64,000 nt of DNA from Wenzhouxiangella sediminis (GCF_003410055.1 NZ_QUZK01000041.1:1-64000), one strand, 5' to 3'; numbered from the stretch's first letter, positions 47,950 through 57,425 are shown. Numbers and translations: made by a program. Notes: a model not told the origin generated them from the sequence alone.

Positions 47950-48995
47950 TGCGCAACCCAGTGCTCCAGGTTCGAAACCTCGAGGTGAGCTTCCGGGTCG
48001 ATGCCGGCACCCTGTTTCGCCACGACTACCGCAGCATTCGCGCCGTCGACGGCGTGAGCTTCGACGTCTATTCGGCCGAAACCCTCGGTATCGTCGGCGA
48101 GTCCGGCTGCGGTAAATCCACCCTGGCCCGGGCGCTGCTGGGCCTGCAGCGACCCAGGCGCGGCGAGATCCTGTGGCTGGGCGAAGACCTGGTGCAGCTC
48201 AGCGAGGAGGCCCTGCGCCGCAAGCGTCGCGAGATCCAGCTGATTTTCCAGGACCCGCAGGGCTCGCTCGACCCGCGCATGACTGTCGGCGACATCATCG
48301 CCGAGCCGCTGAAGACCTTCTTCCCGTCGATGTCGCGCCTGCAGATCCGCGAGCGCGTGACCGGCATTCTCAAACTGGTGGGCCTGCGGCCGGACCAGAT
48401 CAATCGCTACCCGCACGAATTCTCCGGCGGGCAGTGCCAGCGCGTCGGCATCGCCCGGGCGCTGGTGGTCAATCCGCGCCTGGTCGTCTGCGACGAGCCG
48501 GTGAGCGCGCTCGACGTGTCCATCCAGGCGCAGATCGTCAACCTGCTGAAAGACCTGCAGAAGAAGCTGCAGCTGTCGCTGATCTTCATCGCCCACGACC
48601 TGTCGATCGTGCGCCACGTCTCCGACCGGATTCTGGTCATGTACATGGGCAAGGTCATGGAGATGGCCGACCGCTCCAAGATCTATCGCGAGCCGCGCCA
48701 CCCCTACACCCGCGCCCTGATCGAGTCGGTGCCGATTCCCGACCCGGTGCGCGAGCGCAAGCGCGCGCGGCGCTCGCTCAAGGGCGACATGCCCTCGCCG
48801 CTGAACCCGCCGTCGGGCTGCGTGTTCCGCACCCGCTGCCCCTTCGCCACCGAGCTGTGCGCCGAGAAGGTGCCCGAGCTGGAGAAGCTCGACAACGGTC
48901 ACCAGGTCGCTTGCCATCACCACCGCGACCTGCCGGCGCCGCCGGTGCCCGGTGAAGCGAGCGAGGCCGACACCGGGGAGACCAGCGAATCGTGA
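47949..48995 (+). CDS. oppF: peptide ABC transporter ATPase, OppF type
   Basis: A 348-residue ATPase. Walker A GESGCGKST, signature FSGGQCQRV, Walker B LVVCDEPVSALDV and HDLS are present, with the C-terminal NPPSGCVFRTRCPFATELC cluster motif and an acidic tail. It forms the heterodimer with OppD. Its stop overlaps rsmG (GTGA), so the transporter operon runs directly into rsmG-parA-parB. Confidence 0.96.
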   Translation: MRNPVLQVRNLEVSFRVDAGTLFRHDYRSIRAVDGVSFDVYSAETLGIVGESGCGKSTLARALLGLQRPRRGEILWLGEDLVQLSEEALRRKRREIQLIFQDPQGSLDPRMTVGDIIAEPLKTFFPSMSRLQIRERVTGILKLVGLRPDQINRYPHEFSGGQCQRVGIARALVVNPRLVVCDEPVSALDVSIQAQIVNLLKDLQKKLQLSLIFIAHDLSIVRHVSDRILVMYMGKVMEMADRSKIYREPRHPYTRALIESVPIPDPVRERKRARRSLKGDMPSPLNPPSGCVFRTRCPFATELCAEKVPELEKLDNGHQVACHHHRDLPAPPVPGEASEADTGETSES

Positions 48996-49621
48996 ACGCC
49001 CAGGCACTGCGCGCCAGGCTGGATGAGGGCCTGGCGGGGCTCGGACTGACGCTCGACGACGCACGAAAGGACCGCCTGCTCGACTATCTGGCCCTGCTCT
49101 CGCGCTGGAATCGCGCCTATAATCTCACGGCGGTCGACGAGCCGGCTGCGATGGTGGACCGTCACCTGGTCGACAGCCTGAGCATCCTGCCCTGGATCGA
49201 CGGCGAGCAGATCGTCGACGCCGGCACCGGCGCCGGCCTGCCGGGCGTGCCGCTGGCCATCGCCTGCCCCGAGCGGCACTTCGTGCTGGTCGACAGCAAC
49301 GGCAAGAAGGTGCGGTTCCTGCGCCAGGTGCGGCGCGAACTGGGACTGGACAACATCGAGCCCGTTCACGCCCGCCTGGAGGAATTCGCGCCCGAGCGGG
49401 CGCCCGACCAGGTGGTCGCGCGGGCCCTGGCGCCCCTGCCGCGCCTGGTCGAACAGCTCGGTCACCTGCTGGCCGGCGGGGCGACCCTGCTGGCCATGAA
49501 GGGCCGGCTTGAAGACGACGAGTGCGCCGCCGTGGCGGATGCGTACAATGTCGAGAGAATCGAACTGAACGTGCCCGGCGCGGGCGGTGCCCGCAGCCTG
49601 GCCATCCTGAGGAAGTCATGA
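48992..49621 (+). CDS. rsmG: 16S rRNA m7G527 methyltransferase
   Basis: A 209-residue RsmG (GidB). It has LSRWNRAYNLTAV, HLVDSLSILPWI, the SAM motif IVDAGTGAGLPGVPLAI and FVLVDSNGKKVRFLRQV. It methylates G527 of 16S rRNA. GTG 48992 overlaps the oppF stop, and its own stop overlaps parA (ATGA). rsmG before parAB is conserved in proteobacteria and usually lies near the replication origin; mnmG is not present upstream here. Confidence 0.96.
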   Translation: MNAQALRARLDEGLAGLGLTLDDARKDRLLDYLALLSRWNRAYNLTAVDEPAAMVDRHLVDSLSILPWIDGEQIVDAGTGAGLPGVPLAIACPERHFVLVDSNGKKVRFLRQVRRELGLDNIEPVHARLEEFAPERAPDQVVARALAPLPRLVEQLGHLLAGGATLLAMKGRLEDDECAAVADAYNVERIELNVPGAGGARSLAILRKS

Positions 49622-50454
49622 CACAGCGACGGGCCCGAATCGTGGCCGTAACCAACCAGAAGGGCGGCGTGGGCAAGACCACGACGGCGCTCAACCTCGC
49701 CGCCGGCCTGGCCGAACTCGAGCGCCGCGTTCTGCTGATCGACATCGATCCGCAGGGCAATGCCACGACCGGCTCGGGCGTCGAACTCGAGGACGAGCAG
49801 AACACCCTGTGCGAGGTGCTGATGGGCGATTGCGCCCTCTCGGAAGCGGTCGTCCACGTCGAGGCGATGGGTTTCGACCTGGTGCCGGCCAACGGCGACC
49901 TGACCGCCGCCGAGGTGGCGCTGATGGACGAAGATGACCGCGCCACGGTGCTGCGCGGGGCGCTGGCCAACGCGGCATCGCGCTATCACCACATCATCAT
50001 CGACTGCCCGCCGTCGCTGAACGTGCTCACCCTCAACGCCCTGACGGCGGCCGACTCGGTGCTGATCCCGATGCAGTGCGAGTACTACGCGCTCGAGGGG
50101 CTGACCGCGCTGCTGGGCACCATCGAGCAGATCCAGAACTCGGTGAACCCGGAGCTCGAGATCGAGGGCCTGGTCCGCACCATGTTCGATATTCGCAACA
50201 ACCTCTCCGGTGCCGTCTCGCGCCAGTTGTCCGAGCATTTCGGCGACAAGCTCTACGCCACCGTCGTGCCGCGCAACGTGCGCGTGGCCGAGGCGCCGAG
50301 CTACGGCCAGTCGGTGATCCACTACGACCGTGATTCGCGCGGCGCTGTGGCCTACCTGGGCCTGGCCGGCGAATACCTGCGACGCATGGGCGAGGCCGCG
50401 CGTGCGCCCTCGGCTACCGCGCAGGACCTGGCCGCCGAAGAACAACGCCTGTAG
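49618..50454 (+). CDS. parA: chromosome-partitioning ATPase ParA
   Basis: A 278-residue ParA/Soj. The deviant Walker A is KGGVGKTT (15-22), and Walker B is YHHIIIDCPPSLN. It binds DNA non-specifically and cycles ATP to move ParB-parS complexes. ATG 49618 overlaps the rsmG stop, a better start than the upstream in-frame sequence. parB follows after 13 bases. Confidence 0.97.
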   Translation: MTQRRARIVAVTNQKGGVGKTTTALNLAAGLAELERRVLLIDIDPQGNATTGSGVELEDEQNTLCEVLMGDCALSEAVVHVEAMGFDLVPANGDLTAAEVALMDEDDRATVLRGALANAASRYHHIIIDCPPSLNVLTLNALTAADSVLIPMQCEYYALEGLTALLGTIEQIQNSVNPELEIEGLVRTMFDIRNNLSGAVSRQLSEHFGDKLYATVVPRNVRVAEAPSYGQSVIHYDRDSRGAVAYLGLAGEYLRRMGEAARAPSATAQDLAAEEQRL

Positions 50455-50467
50455 GAATTCTGAGCCG

Positions 50468-51355
50468 ATGGCCGCATCCCGTAAGAAGAAACCCCTGGGC
50501 CGCAACCTCGACGCCCTGCTCGGCAAGACCCGGGCGGCGGCCGAGCAGGAAAGTCCCGACGGCGAATTGCACGGTTTGAAGGAGCTGCCGGTCGATGTCA
50601 TCGAGCCCGGCCGCTACCAGCCGCGCTCGGCCATGGACCCCGATCGGTTGCAGGAGCTGTCGGACTCGATCAAGGAACAGGGCCTGGTCCAGCCCGTGGT
50701 GGTGCGCCCGTTGGCAAAGCAGGGCCGCTACGAACTGATTGCCGGCGAGCGACGCTGGCGTGCCTGCCAGATGGCGGGCATGACCACCATACCGGCGCTG
50801 GTGCGCGAGATCGCCGACGAGGCCACCCTGGCCCTGGCGCTGATCGAGAACATCCAGCGCGAGGACCTCAATCCGCTCGAGGAAGCCGTCGCGCTCCGCC
50901 GCCTGATCGAGGAATTCGGTCTCACCCACGAACAGGCCGCGCGCAGCGTCGGTCGCTCCCGCACGTCGGTGACCAACCTGCTGCGCCTGATGGAGCTGGC
51001 GCCGGAAGTGCGCGAGCTGGTCGACCAGAAACAGCTCGACATGGGCCATGCCCGCGCCCTGCTCACGCTGGAGCGCCCCGATCAGATCCGCGCCGCGCGC
51101 CAGGTCGTCGACCAGGATCTGTCGGTTCGCCAGACCGAAGCGCTGGTGCGGCGCATGCGCGAGGGCAGGCCCGAGTCGAAGAAATCCAAGGGCGAGCACA
51201 AGTCCGCCGACATCCAGCGCCTGGAACAGGAACTCACCGAAACCCTGTGCGCCCCGGTCAGCGTCAAGCACTCCAACTCCGGCAAGGGCCAGGTCACCAT
51301 CAGGTACACCAGCCTCGACGAGCTCGACGGCCTGCTGGAGCGTTTCAAGCGCTAG
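50468..51355 (+). CDS. parB: chromosome-partitioning protein ParB
   Basis: A 295-residue ParB/Spo0J. It has the N-terminal ParA-contact stretch LGRNLDALLGK, the CTPase ParB/Srx domain (GERRWRACQMAG and ALIENIQREDLNPLEEA), the helix-turn-helix (LTHEQAARSVGRSRTSVTNLLRL) and the C-terminal dimerisation domain. It spreads from parS sites; no good parS is seen in this window. Confidence 0.97.
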   Translation: MAASRKKKPLGRNLDALLGKTRAAAEQESPDGELHGLKELPVDVIEPGRYQPRSAMDPDRLQELSDSIKEQGLVQPVVVRPLAKQGRYELIAGERRWRACQMAGMTTIPALVREIADEATLALALIENIQREDLNPLEEAVALRRLIEEFGLTHEQAARSVGRSRTSVTNLLRLMELAPEVRELVDQKQLDMGHARALLTLERPDQIRAARQVVDQDLSVRQTEALVRRMREGRPESKKSKGEHKSADIQRLEQELTETLCAPVSVKHSNSGKGQVTIRYTSLDELDGLLERFKR

Positions 51356-51362
51356 CTGACGC

Positions 51363-52193
51363 TTAGCCGCCTGGTCGTTTTTCCCGCTTCAGCCGCGCCT
51401 TGGTGCGCGCGCCCTTTTTCTCCAGCATGGGTCGCAGCGCGCGTCCGATGCGTGGGAACAGATAGCTGATGGTGGTCAGGTAGCCGCTGGCTTTCGGCAT
51501 CGGGTAGTCGCCCGGACCGTCGTCGACGGCCCTGACGATGACCGCCGCCACCTGCTCGGCCGTCGAGACCGGCTGGGAGAAGGTCAGGTCGGTGGCGCCG
51601 TCGATGTCGTCCATGATGAAGCCGGTGTCGATCGGGCCCGGCGAGACGCTGGCAAAGCGAATGCCTTCGCCGAGCAACTCCTCTTTCAGGGCCAGGGTGA
51701 ACGCGCGCAGTCCGAACTTGGTGGCCGAGTAAGTCGCCGACCCCGGAACCGGGGTGCGCCCGGCCAGCGAGGCGACGTTGATCACCGCCGCGCGCCTGGA
51801 CTTCCTCAGGTGGGGCAGCGCCAGTCGGGTGGCCACCAGGGGCGCCTTGAGGTTGACGTCGACCATGCGGGCCACATCGTCGGCGCTGATGTTCTCGAAT
51901 GGCCCCCTTGCGTGGTAACCGGCGTTGTTGACCAGGACGTCGATCGTGCCGAAACGCTGCTCGGCCTCGGCCAGCATGGCGGCGAAGGCGTCGCTGTCGG
52001 TGATGTCCATCGGGGCGATCCGGGCCCGCTCGCCGATATCGAGCTGGTCGGCGAACTCGCGCAGCTTCTCCTCGCCGCGGGCGATCAGGACCAGGTTGGC
52101 GCCGCGCTCGGCGAAGGCGCGTGCGGCGGCCGCGCCCACGCCCATCGAGGCACCGGTGATGACGACGGTCACGCCACGAAAGTCCTGGGTCAT
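51363..52193 (-). CDS. SDR-family oxidoreductase
   Basis: A 276-residue classical short-chain dehydrogenase. It has TGASMGVG (13-20), NNAG, the catalytic YSATK and a SPGPIDTGF loop. The C-terminus is long and basic (EKKGARTKARLKREKR), suggesting a peripheral membrane or nucleic-acid contact. The substrate is unknown. It is convergent with parB, separated by seven bases, and opens a block of accessory genes inserted between parB and the atp operon. Confidence 0.88.
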   Translation of the reverse strand: MTQDFRGVTVVITGASMGVGAAAARAFAERGANLVLIARGEEKLREFADQLDIGERARIAPMDITDSDAFAAMLAEAEQRFGTIDVLVNNAGYHARGPFENISADDVARMVDVNLKAPLVATRLALPHLRKSRRAAVINVASLAGRTPVPGSATYSATKFGLRAFTLALKEELLGEGIRFASVSPGPIDTGFIMDDIDGATDLTFSQPVSTAEQVAAVIVRAVDDGPGDYPMPKASGYLTTISYLFPRIGRALRPMLEKKGARTKARLKREKRPGG

Positions 52194-52257
52194 GCTGATA
52201 CTCCGGTGAATTGCACCCTTCGTGCGGGACTATAACCGAGCCCGGGCGGCGACGCGC

Positions 52258-52476
52258 TCACTCGGGCTCGTCCGACAGTCGGAACACGGTTTCCACCGGC
52301 TGGCCGAACGTCCATGCGATCTTCAGCGCGACTTCGAGCGACGGGCTGTAGCGCCCGCGCTCGATCGCGATGATCGTCTGCCGCGAAACGCCCACGGCCG
52401 CGGCGAGGTCCTGTTGGGTCATGCCGTCGCCGGCCTGGCGTAGTTCGCGCACGCGGTTGTTGATGGCGGCGCCCAC
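52258..52476 (-). CDS. XRE-family small transcriptional regulator
   Basis: A 72-residue HTH_3 regulator of the kind paired with small membrane proteins. The helix-turn-helix is MTQQDLAAAVGVSRQTIIAIERGRYSPS (about 19-46). The end PVETVFRLSD is typical of the group. It starts at GTG 52476, one base after the membrane-protein stop, so the two are an operon. It probably binds the three operators at 52957-53016 and represses its own transcription. Confidence 0.9.
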   Translation of the reverse strand: MGAAINNRVRELRQAGDGMTQQDLAAAVGVSRQTIIAIERGRYSPSLEVALKIAWTFGQPVETVFRLSDEPE

Positions 52477-52477
52477 C

Positions 52478-52924
52478 TCAGATGCCCCGCCGGTGGAACC
52501 AGATGGTCAGCGCCAGTTCGACCACGGTGGACAGGAACACGCCCGCCATCAGGGCGTTGGCGATGATGACCGGCTGCTGCCAGAAACTCGCGCCGACCAT
52601 GCCGCCGCCGATGATCATCAGCACGATCGAGACCACGCAGAAGCCCAGCACGAGCCCGCTGGTGTTGCCGGAACGCCAGGCGATCAGGCGATCGCGCTCG
52701 TCTTCGTTCTCGGCGCCGGAGATGGCAGCCACGAGGATATGGAAGCCAACCAGGATGATCACGAGCAGGATCGTGAAGCCGACCGACAGGCCGAACATCG
52801 CGGCCATGTGCAGCTGTTCGGCGCGCCAGAGATTGATGACCGATGAGAAATACAGCGCGCCGATGACCAGCAGGCTAACGAGGGTGCCCCAGGCGCTTTT
52901 TTCCTGAAAAGACATCGAAGACAT
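52478..52924 (-). CDS. four-helix membrane protein paired with the XRE regulator
   Basis: A 148-residue protein with four predicted transmembrane helices (about 14-30, 42-65, 86-108 and 118-138) and a charged middle loop (GAENEDERDRLIAWRSG). The ERDR-x(6)-G pattern is seen in small membrane proteins encoded with YozG/HTH_3-like regulators. AAGGAG lies nine bases before ATG 52924, better than the GTG at 52945. The function is unknown. It is the first gene of the operon controlled by the 52957-53016 region. Confidence 0.82.
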   Translation of the reverse strand: MSSMSFQEKSAWGTLVSLLVIGALYFSSVINLWRAEQLHMAAMFGLSVGFTILLVIILVGFHILVAAISGAENEDERDRLIAWRSGNTSGLVLGFCVVSIVLMIIGGGMVGASFWQQPVIIANALMAGVFLSTVVELALTIWFHRRGI

Positions 52925-52956
52925 GATTCGCGGCTCCTTGTTCACCGACGGATTGA

Positions 52957-53016
52957 TGTAAAGCAGGTTTTACATAATGTAAAGTCCGCTTTACCTGAAG
53001 TCAAGTCAACTTTACA
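52957..53016 (-). promoter_or_regulatory. promoter with three 21-bp-phased operator repeats
   Basis: Three 18-bp dyads of form TGTAAA-N6-TTTACA lie at 52957-52974 (perfect), 52978-52995 (one change) and 52999-53016 (two changes), exactly 21 bp apart. On the reverse strand, TTGACT (52999-53004) and TACATT (52976-52981) form a -35/-10 pair with a 17-base spacer. Boxes 2 and 3 cover the promoter and box 1 lies just downstream. Autorepression by the XRE protein is the simplest reading. Confidence 0.82.
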
Positions 53017-53089
53017 TGTCGGCGGCCCGGGTGCTCCGGCACAATCGAGTCTGCGACCTTTTCCCGCGCCCGGGCGTCTATACACCGAC

Positions 53090-53632
53090 ATGAGCCTCTC
53101 GAGCCCCATCGACGATCTGGCCCTGGCCGCCCTGAAGCGACGCTGTCGTCGCACCCAGGAACGCGTCTATCGCCGGTATTCGCAGCCGGCCTGGACCCTG
53201 GCGGTCCGGCTGAGCGGCTGCGAGGCGCGCGCCTGGGATGCGGTCCAGCAGGCCTTCGTGCTGGCTTTCGAGCGAATCGGCCAGCTCAGGAAGGCCGAGC
53301 AATTCGGTTTCTGGCTGCGCCGCATCCTGGTCAACCAGGTGATGGACCAGCACCGGCGCCAGGCCGCCGAGCGGCCGGAAATCGACGAATGCGGGGAATT
53401 CCGCGATCACGACTCGGCGCTGGACCTGGAGCGGGCCTTCGCCGAGCTCGACGCACTCGACCGCCAGGTGGTCTGGCTGCACGACGCCGAGGGCATGAAA
53501 CACGCCGAGATCGCCGAACTGGCCGGGCAGACCGTGTCCTGGTCGAAGTCCCGGCTGGCGCGGGCGCGCGAAAAGCTCAGGAACCGATTGACGGCCGACG
53601 AAGTAGCGGCCAGGAGCATGGAACATGGATGA
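53090..53632 (+). CDS. ECF-family RNA polymerase sigma factor
   Basis: A 180-residue ECF sigma factor. Region 2 runs about 25-92 (RVYRRYSQPAWTLAVRLSG, AWDAVQQAFVLAFERIGQL, FGFWLRRILVNQVMDQHR). Region 4 runs about 122-172 with the helix-turn-helix MKHAEIAELAGQTVSWSKSRLARAREKL. Its stop lies inside the next gene (8-base overlap). The cluster resembles an ECF plus membrane-anchored regulator plus envelope PDZ protein. Confidence 0.9.
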   Translation: MSLSSPIDDLALAALKRRCRRTQERVYRRYSQPAWTLAVRLSGCEARAWDAVQQAFVLAFERIGQLRKAEQFGFWLRRILVNQVMDQHRRQAAERPEIDECGEFRDHDSALDLERAFAELDALDRQVVWLHDAEGMKHAEIAELAGQTVSWSKSRLARAREKLRNRLTADEVAARSMEHG

Positions 53633-54104
53633 CGCCATCGACTTCACCCGGATGAACCGCTCCGGTCCGCCCGACGATCTGTGGCCGGCCATCGCCGGCG
53701 AGCTGGACCGGCACAGGAAGCACCGCCTCGTGCGGCGCGTCTCGGCCCTGGCGGCGATGGTCACCGTGGTCGTGCTGGCCAGCGTGTTCGTGCAGATGCC
53801 GGAACCGACCTCGGAGCCCGGAACGCCATCGACCGGCTCGGAAATGATGTCGCTGGCGGATCTGCGCGCCGCTTCGGCGCGGCTCGAAAACCGTCTGGCC
53901 GATCATCGGCAACGACCGGTCGGCGGCCTGGAACTCGAGTCCCTGCTCTGGCTGGAGACGGAGCTTGCCTGGCTCGACCAGCAGCTGGCCGAGGCGCCCG
54001 CCGACCCCGATCTCTGGCGGCAGCGCATCGAACTGCTGGCTGAACTCAATCGGCGCTACGCCGACGGCGACTGGCGGCGCGAGATGCTGCTGGCCAGCGT
54101 CTGA
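53625..54104 (+). CDS. single-pass membrane protein, likely sigma-factor regulator
   Basis: A 159-residue protein with an N-terminal cytoplasmic part (PPDDLWPAIAGELDRHRKHR), one transmembrane helix (about 38-58) and an extracytoplasmic, helical C-terminal part (LADLRAASARLENRLADH, WLDQQLAEAP). The layout and its 8-base overlap with the sigma gene suggest an anti-sigma factor. No zinc-binding HxxxCxxC motif is present, so this is inferred from context only. Confidence 0.72.
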   Translation: MDDAIDFTRMNRSGPPDDLWPAIAGELDRHRKHRLVRRVSALAAMVTVVVLASVFVQMPEPTSEPGTPSTGSEMMSLADLRAASARLENRLADHRQRPVGGLELESLLWLETELAWLDQQLAEAPADPDLWRQRIELLAELNRRYADGDWRREMLLASV

Positions 54105-54152
54105 ACGAGACGACCGAATACTGACACGGAATACTCCAAGGAGGAGTTGGAC

Positions 54153-55211
54153 ATGAGAGTAATGCTGATTGCACTGACCATCCTGACGCTGATGGCGCCC
54201 CAGTGGGCGGCTGCGCAGGACGAAGCGGGCGGCGCGGATGCGGCCGAGGAAGCCGCCAAACGCGAAGCCCTGCGCGCCGAACTCGAGCAGGCTCGCAACG
54301 AAGTGGCCGAGGCCGCCCGCAAGCTGGCCCGGATCCAGCGTGAACTGGCCGACGTGGACGTCGAAGCCATGCGCTTCGAGCGGCTCGAAGCCCTGGAAGA
54401 GATGGAGCATCTCAAGGGGTTCGAGGGCGAGATGGCGGGCATGGAAGAGCGCATCCACCGCGAAGTGATCCGCGGCCTGCGCATGACCCGGCCGCGCCTG
54501 GGCGTCCTGCTCGGTGGCGAGGACGATCCCAACGAGATCGTCGGCGTCACCCCCGGCAGCGGCGCCGAGAAGGCCGGCATCGAGTCCGGTGACCGACTGA
54601 TCGCCATTGACGGGCAGGCCGTCGATGCCGCCGACCCCGACAGCCTGCGTGCCCCGATGGAGGGCGTCGAGGCCGGCGACAGCGTACCGGTCGAGATCGA
54701 ACGCAACGGCGAACGAATGACCCTGGACGTCACGGTGTCCTCGCCGGCCCGCAACTTCCACGTGATCACGCACGACATCAAGGGGCCGCCGCCGGCGCCG
54801 GATGCGCCCGATGCCCCCCGAATCGACCGGGAGGTGATCGTCATCGATGGCGACCGGAAGTGGGTCCCCGAGCCGCCCCTGCCTCCGCGTCTCGCCGGAC
54901 TCGGCCGCCACAGCGACATGATCAGCAACCACGCCGGGCTCGAGCCCTATTTCGGAACCGCCGAGGGCGTGGTCGTCCTGCGCATCGATCCCGACAATCC
55001 CCTCCGGCTCGAGGACGGCGACGTCGTGCTGAGCATAGACGGTGAGGCCGTCGACCGGCCGGTCGAAATCGGCCGGGTCCTGCTCGGCCGGGGCGGCGAG
55101 ACGGTCAGCCTCGAGGTCATGCGCGCCGGCGAGCGCATCACGATCGACGCCGAGCTGCCCGCCTCGAAAGCGGTCTCCGCGTTGCTGCGGCAGTTCCATC
55201 CCGGCCTGTGA
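54153..55211 (+). CDS. periplasmic double-PDZ protein
   Basis: A 352-residue exported protein: a signal peptide (cleavage near AAAQ), a coiled coil (about 30-90, rich in Ala/Glu/Arg), PDZ 1 (about 110-200, RLGVLLGGED, GAEKAGIESGDRLIAIDG) and PDZ 2 (about 260-345, LRLEDGDVVLSIDGEAV). No protease domain is attached. GGAGG precedes ATG 54153. It may scaffold or sense envelope stress for the upstream sigma/regulator pair. A terminator follows. Confidence 0.85.
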   Translation: MRVMLIALTILTLMAPQWAAAQDEAGGADAAEEAAKREALRAELEQARNEVAEAARKLARIQRELADVDVEAMRFERLEALEEMEHLKGFEGEMAGMEERIHREVIRGLRMTRPRLGVLLGGEDDPNEIVGVTPGSGAEKAGIESGDRLIAIDGQAVDAADPDSLRAPMEGVEAGDSVPVEIERNGERMTLDVTVSSPARNFHVITHDIKGPPPAPDAPDAPRIDREVIVIDGDRKWVPEPPLPPRLAGLGRHSDMISNHAGLEPYFGTAEGVVVLRIDPDNPLRLEDGDVVLSIDGEAVDRPVEIGRVLLGRGGETVSLEVMRAGERITIDAELPASKAVSALLRQFHPGL

Positions 55212-55219
55212 TCCGGGCC

Positions 55220-55250
55220 GCGGGCGGCACACGGCTTGCCGCCCGCTTTT
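55220..55250 (+). terminator. intrinsic terminator between the PDZ gene and atp operon
   Basis: A 10-bp stem GCGGGCGGCA (55220-55229) with 55237-55246, followed by TTTT. The atp promoter -35 box (55236-55241) lies inside its right arm. Confidence 0.85.
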
Positions 55251-55265
55251 CTCCCCTGCTATAAT
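55236..55265 (+). promoter_or_regulatory. atp operon promoter
   Basis: TTGCCG (55236-55241), an 18-base spacer and a perfect TATAAT (55260-55265). Transcription should start near 55272, giving a leader of about 110 bases before atpI. Confidence 0.85.
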
Positions 55266-55279
55266 TCTCTGGATTTGTG

Positions 55280-55318
55280 GCCACCGGTGATGCCTTAAGC
55301 GTCGGCGGTGGCATTTTT
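55280..55318 (+). promoter_or_regulatory. terminator-like hairpin in the atp leader
   Basis: GCCACCG (55280-55286) can pair with CGGTGGC (55306-55312), followed by ATTTTT. GATGCC (55289-55294) can instead pair with GGCATT (55310-55315), an exclusive alternative. This is consistent with attenuation but not proved. Confidence 0.5.
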
Positions 55319-55383
55319 GTCGATGCGCATCGACGTTTCGACAGGCCCGACATCGAAGCAGGACAGTGGCGAGGGACGGACAG

Positions 55384-55761
55384 GTGCAGGAGAGATTCGC
55401 GCACACCGTGGTCTGGCTGCTTCGCCTGCAGGCGGTGCTCAGCGTGATCGGAGCGCTCGCCTTCGGCCTGCTGGCCGGCGTCCCGCAGGGGCTGGCCGTG
55501 CTGGTGGGCGGCGGCATCGGCATCGTGCTCACGGCCGTCAGCGCGCTGCGCGCCGGAGCGGTCTCGAGCGGCGCCGAGCCGTCGCAGATGATGGGGGCCT
55601 TCTACAGAGCCATGGCGCTGAAGCTGGCCCTGGCGGTGGTGCTGTTCGTCATCGTCGCCAAGTGGTTTGCCGGTTTCTTCGCGCCGGTGCTGACAGGATA
55701 CGTGGCCACCGTACTGGCCTACTGGTTTGCGCTGTTGCGCCTCGGGCGCGCGGCTTCGTGA
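55384..55761 (+). CDS. atpI: ATP synthase accessory protein I
   Basis: A 125-residue membrane protein with four helices, the AtpI/UncI type that opens most gammaproteobacterial atp operons and helps c-ring assembly. The family LKLALAVVLFVIVAKWF segment and a basic C-terminus are present. GTG 55384 is preferred because AGGGA lies about eight bases upstream; GTG 55366 would add six residues. atpB begins 27 bases later. Confidence 0.88.
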   Translation: MQERFAHTVVWLLRLQAVLSVIGALAFGLLAGVPQGLAVLVGGGIGIVLTAVSALRAGAVSSGAEPSQMMGAFYRAMALKLALAVVLFVIVAKWFAGFFAPVLTGYVATVLAYWFALLRLGRAAS

Positions 55762-55764
55762 TGA

Positions 55765-56574
<810 letters not shown>

Positions 56575-56605
56575 TTCGATTAACCCGTAACCCAAGCTCA
56601 AGTAG

Positions 56606-56893
<288 letters not shown>

Positions 56894-56948
56894 TCGGCGC
56901 GAGTAACCGTTTACTGAAACCAAACGCGAATTACTGCAGGGGAATGCT

Positions 56949-57422
56949 ATGGATGTCTCGCTAGGCACCCTGGTTGGCCAGGCCGGCACCTTCCTGGTGC
57001 TGGTCCTGGTCACGATGAAGTACGTCTGGCCGCCTCTGACCCAGGCCATGGAAGAGCGTCGGCGCAAGATCGCCGAAGGCCTGGCCCAGTCCGAGGAAGC
57101 CGAACAGGCGCTCGACAAGGCCAATGCCGAAGCCGACGAGATCATCCGCGAGGCCCGTCGCAAGGCCGGCGAGATCATCGAGCAGGCCAGCCAGCGCGGT
57201 AACCAGCTCGTCGAGCAGGCCAAGGAAGAGGCCATCGCCGAGCGCGACCGCCAGGTGCAGGCGGCCGAAGCGGAAATCCGCCAGGCCACCAACCAGGCCC
57301 GCGAGGCGCTACGCGAGCGCGTCGCCGAACTGGCCATCGCTGGCGCCGGACGCGTGATCGAGTCCGAGATCGACGACAAGCGGCATCGCGAGATGCTCGA
57401 CAAGCTGGCCGCGGAACTGTAA
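56949..57422 (+). CDS. atpF: ATP synthase Fo subunit b
   Basis: A 157-residue stator stalk protein: one N-terminal membrane helix (about 6-24) and a long Ala/Glu/Arg-rich coiled coil, ending with the delta-binding region. Gamma-proteobacterial b forms a homodimer, and only one b gene is present. It lies four bases before atpH. Confidence 0.96.
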   Translation: MDVSLGTLVGQAGTFLVLVLVTMKYVWPPLTQAMEERRRKIAEGLAQSEEAEQALDKANAEADEIIREARRKAGEIIEQASQRGNQLVEQAKEEAIAERDRQVQAAEAEIRQATNQAREALRERVAELAIAGAGRVIESEIDDKRHREMLDKLAAEL

Positions 57423-57425
57423 GCC

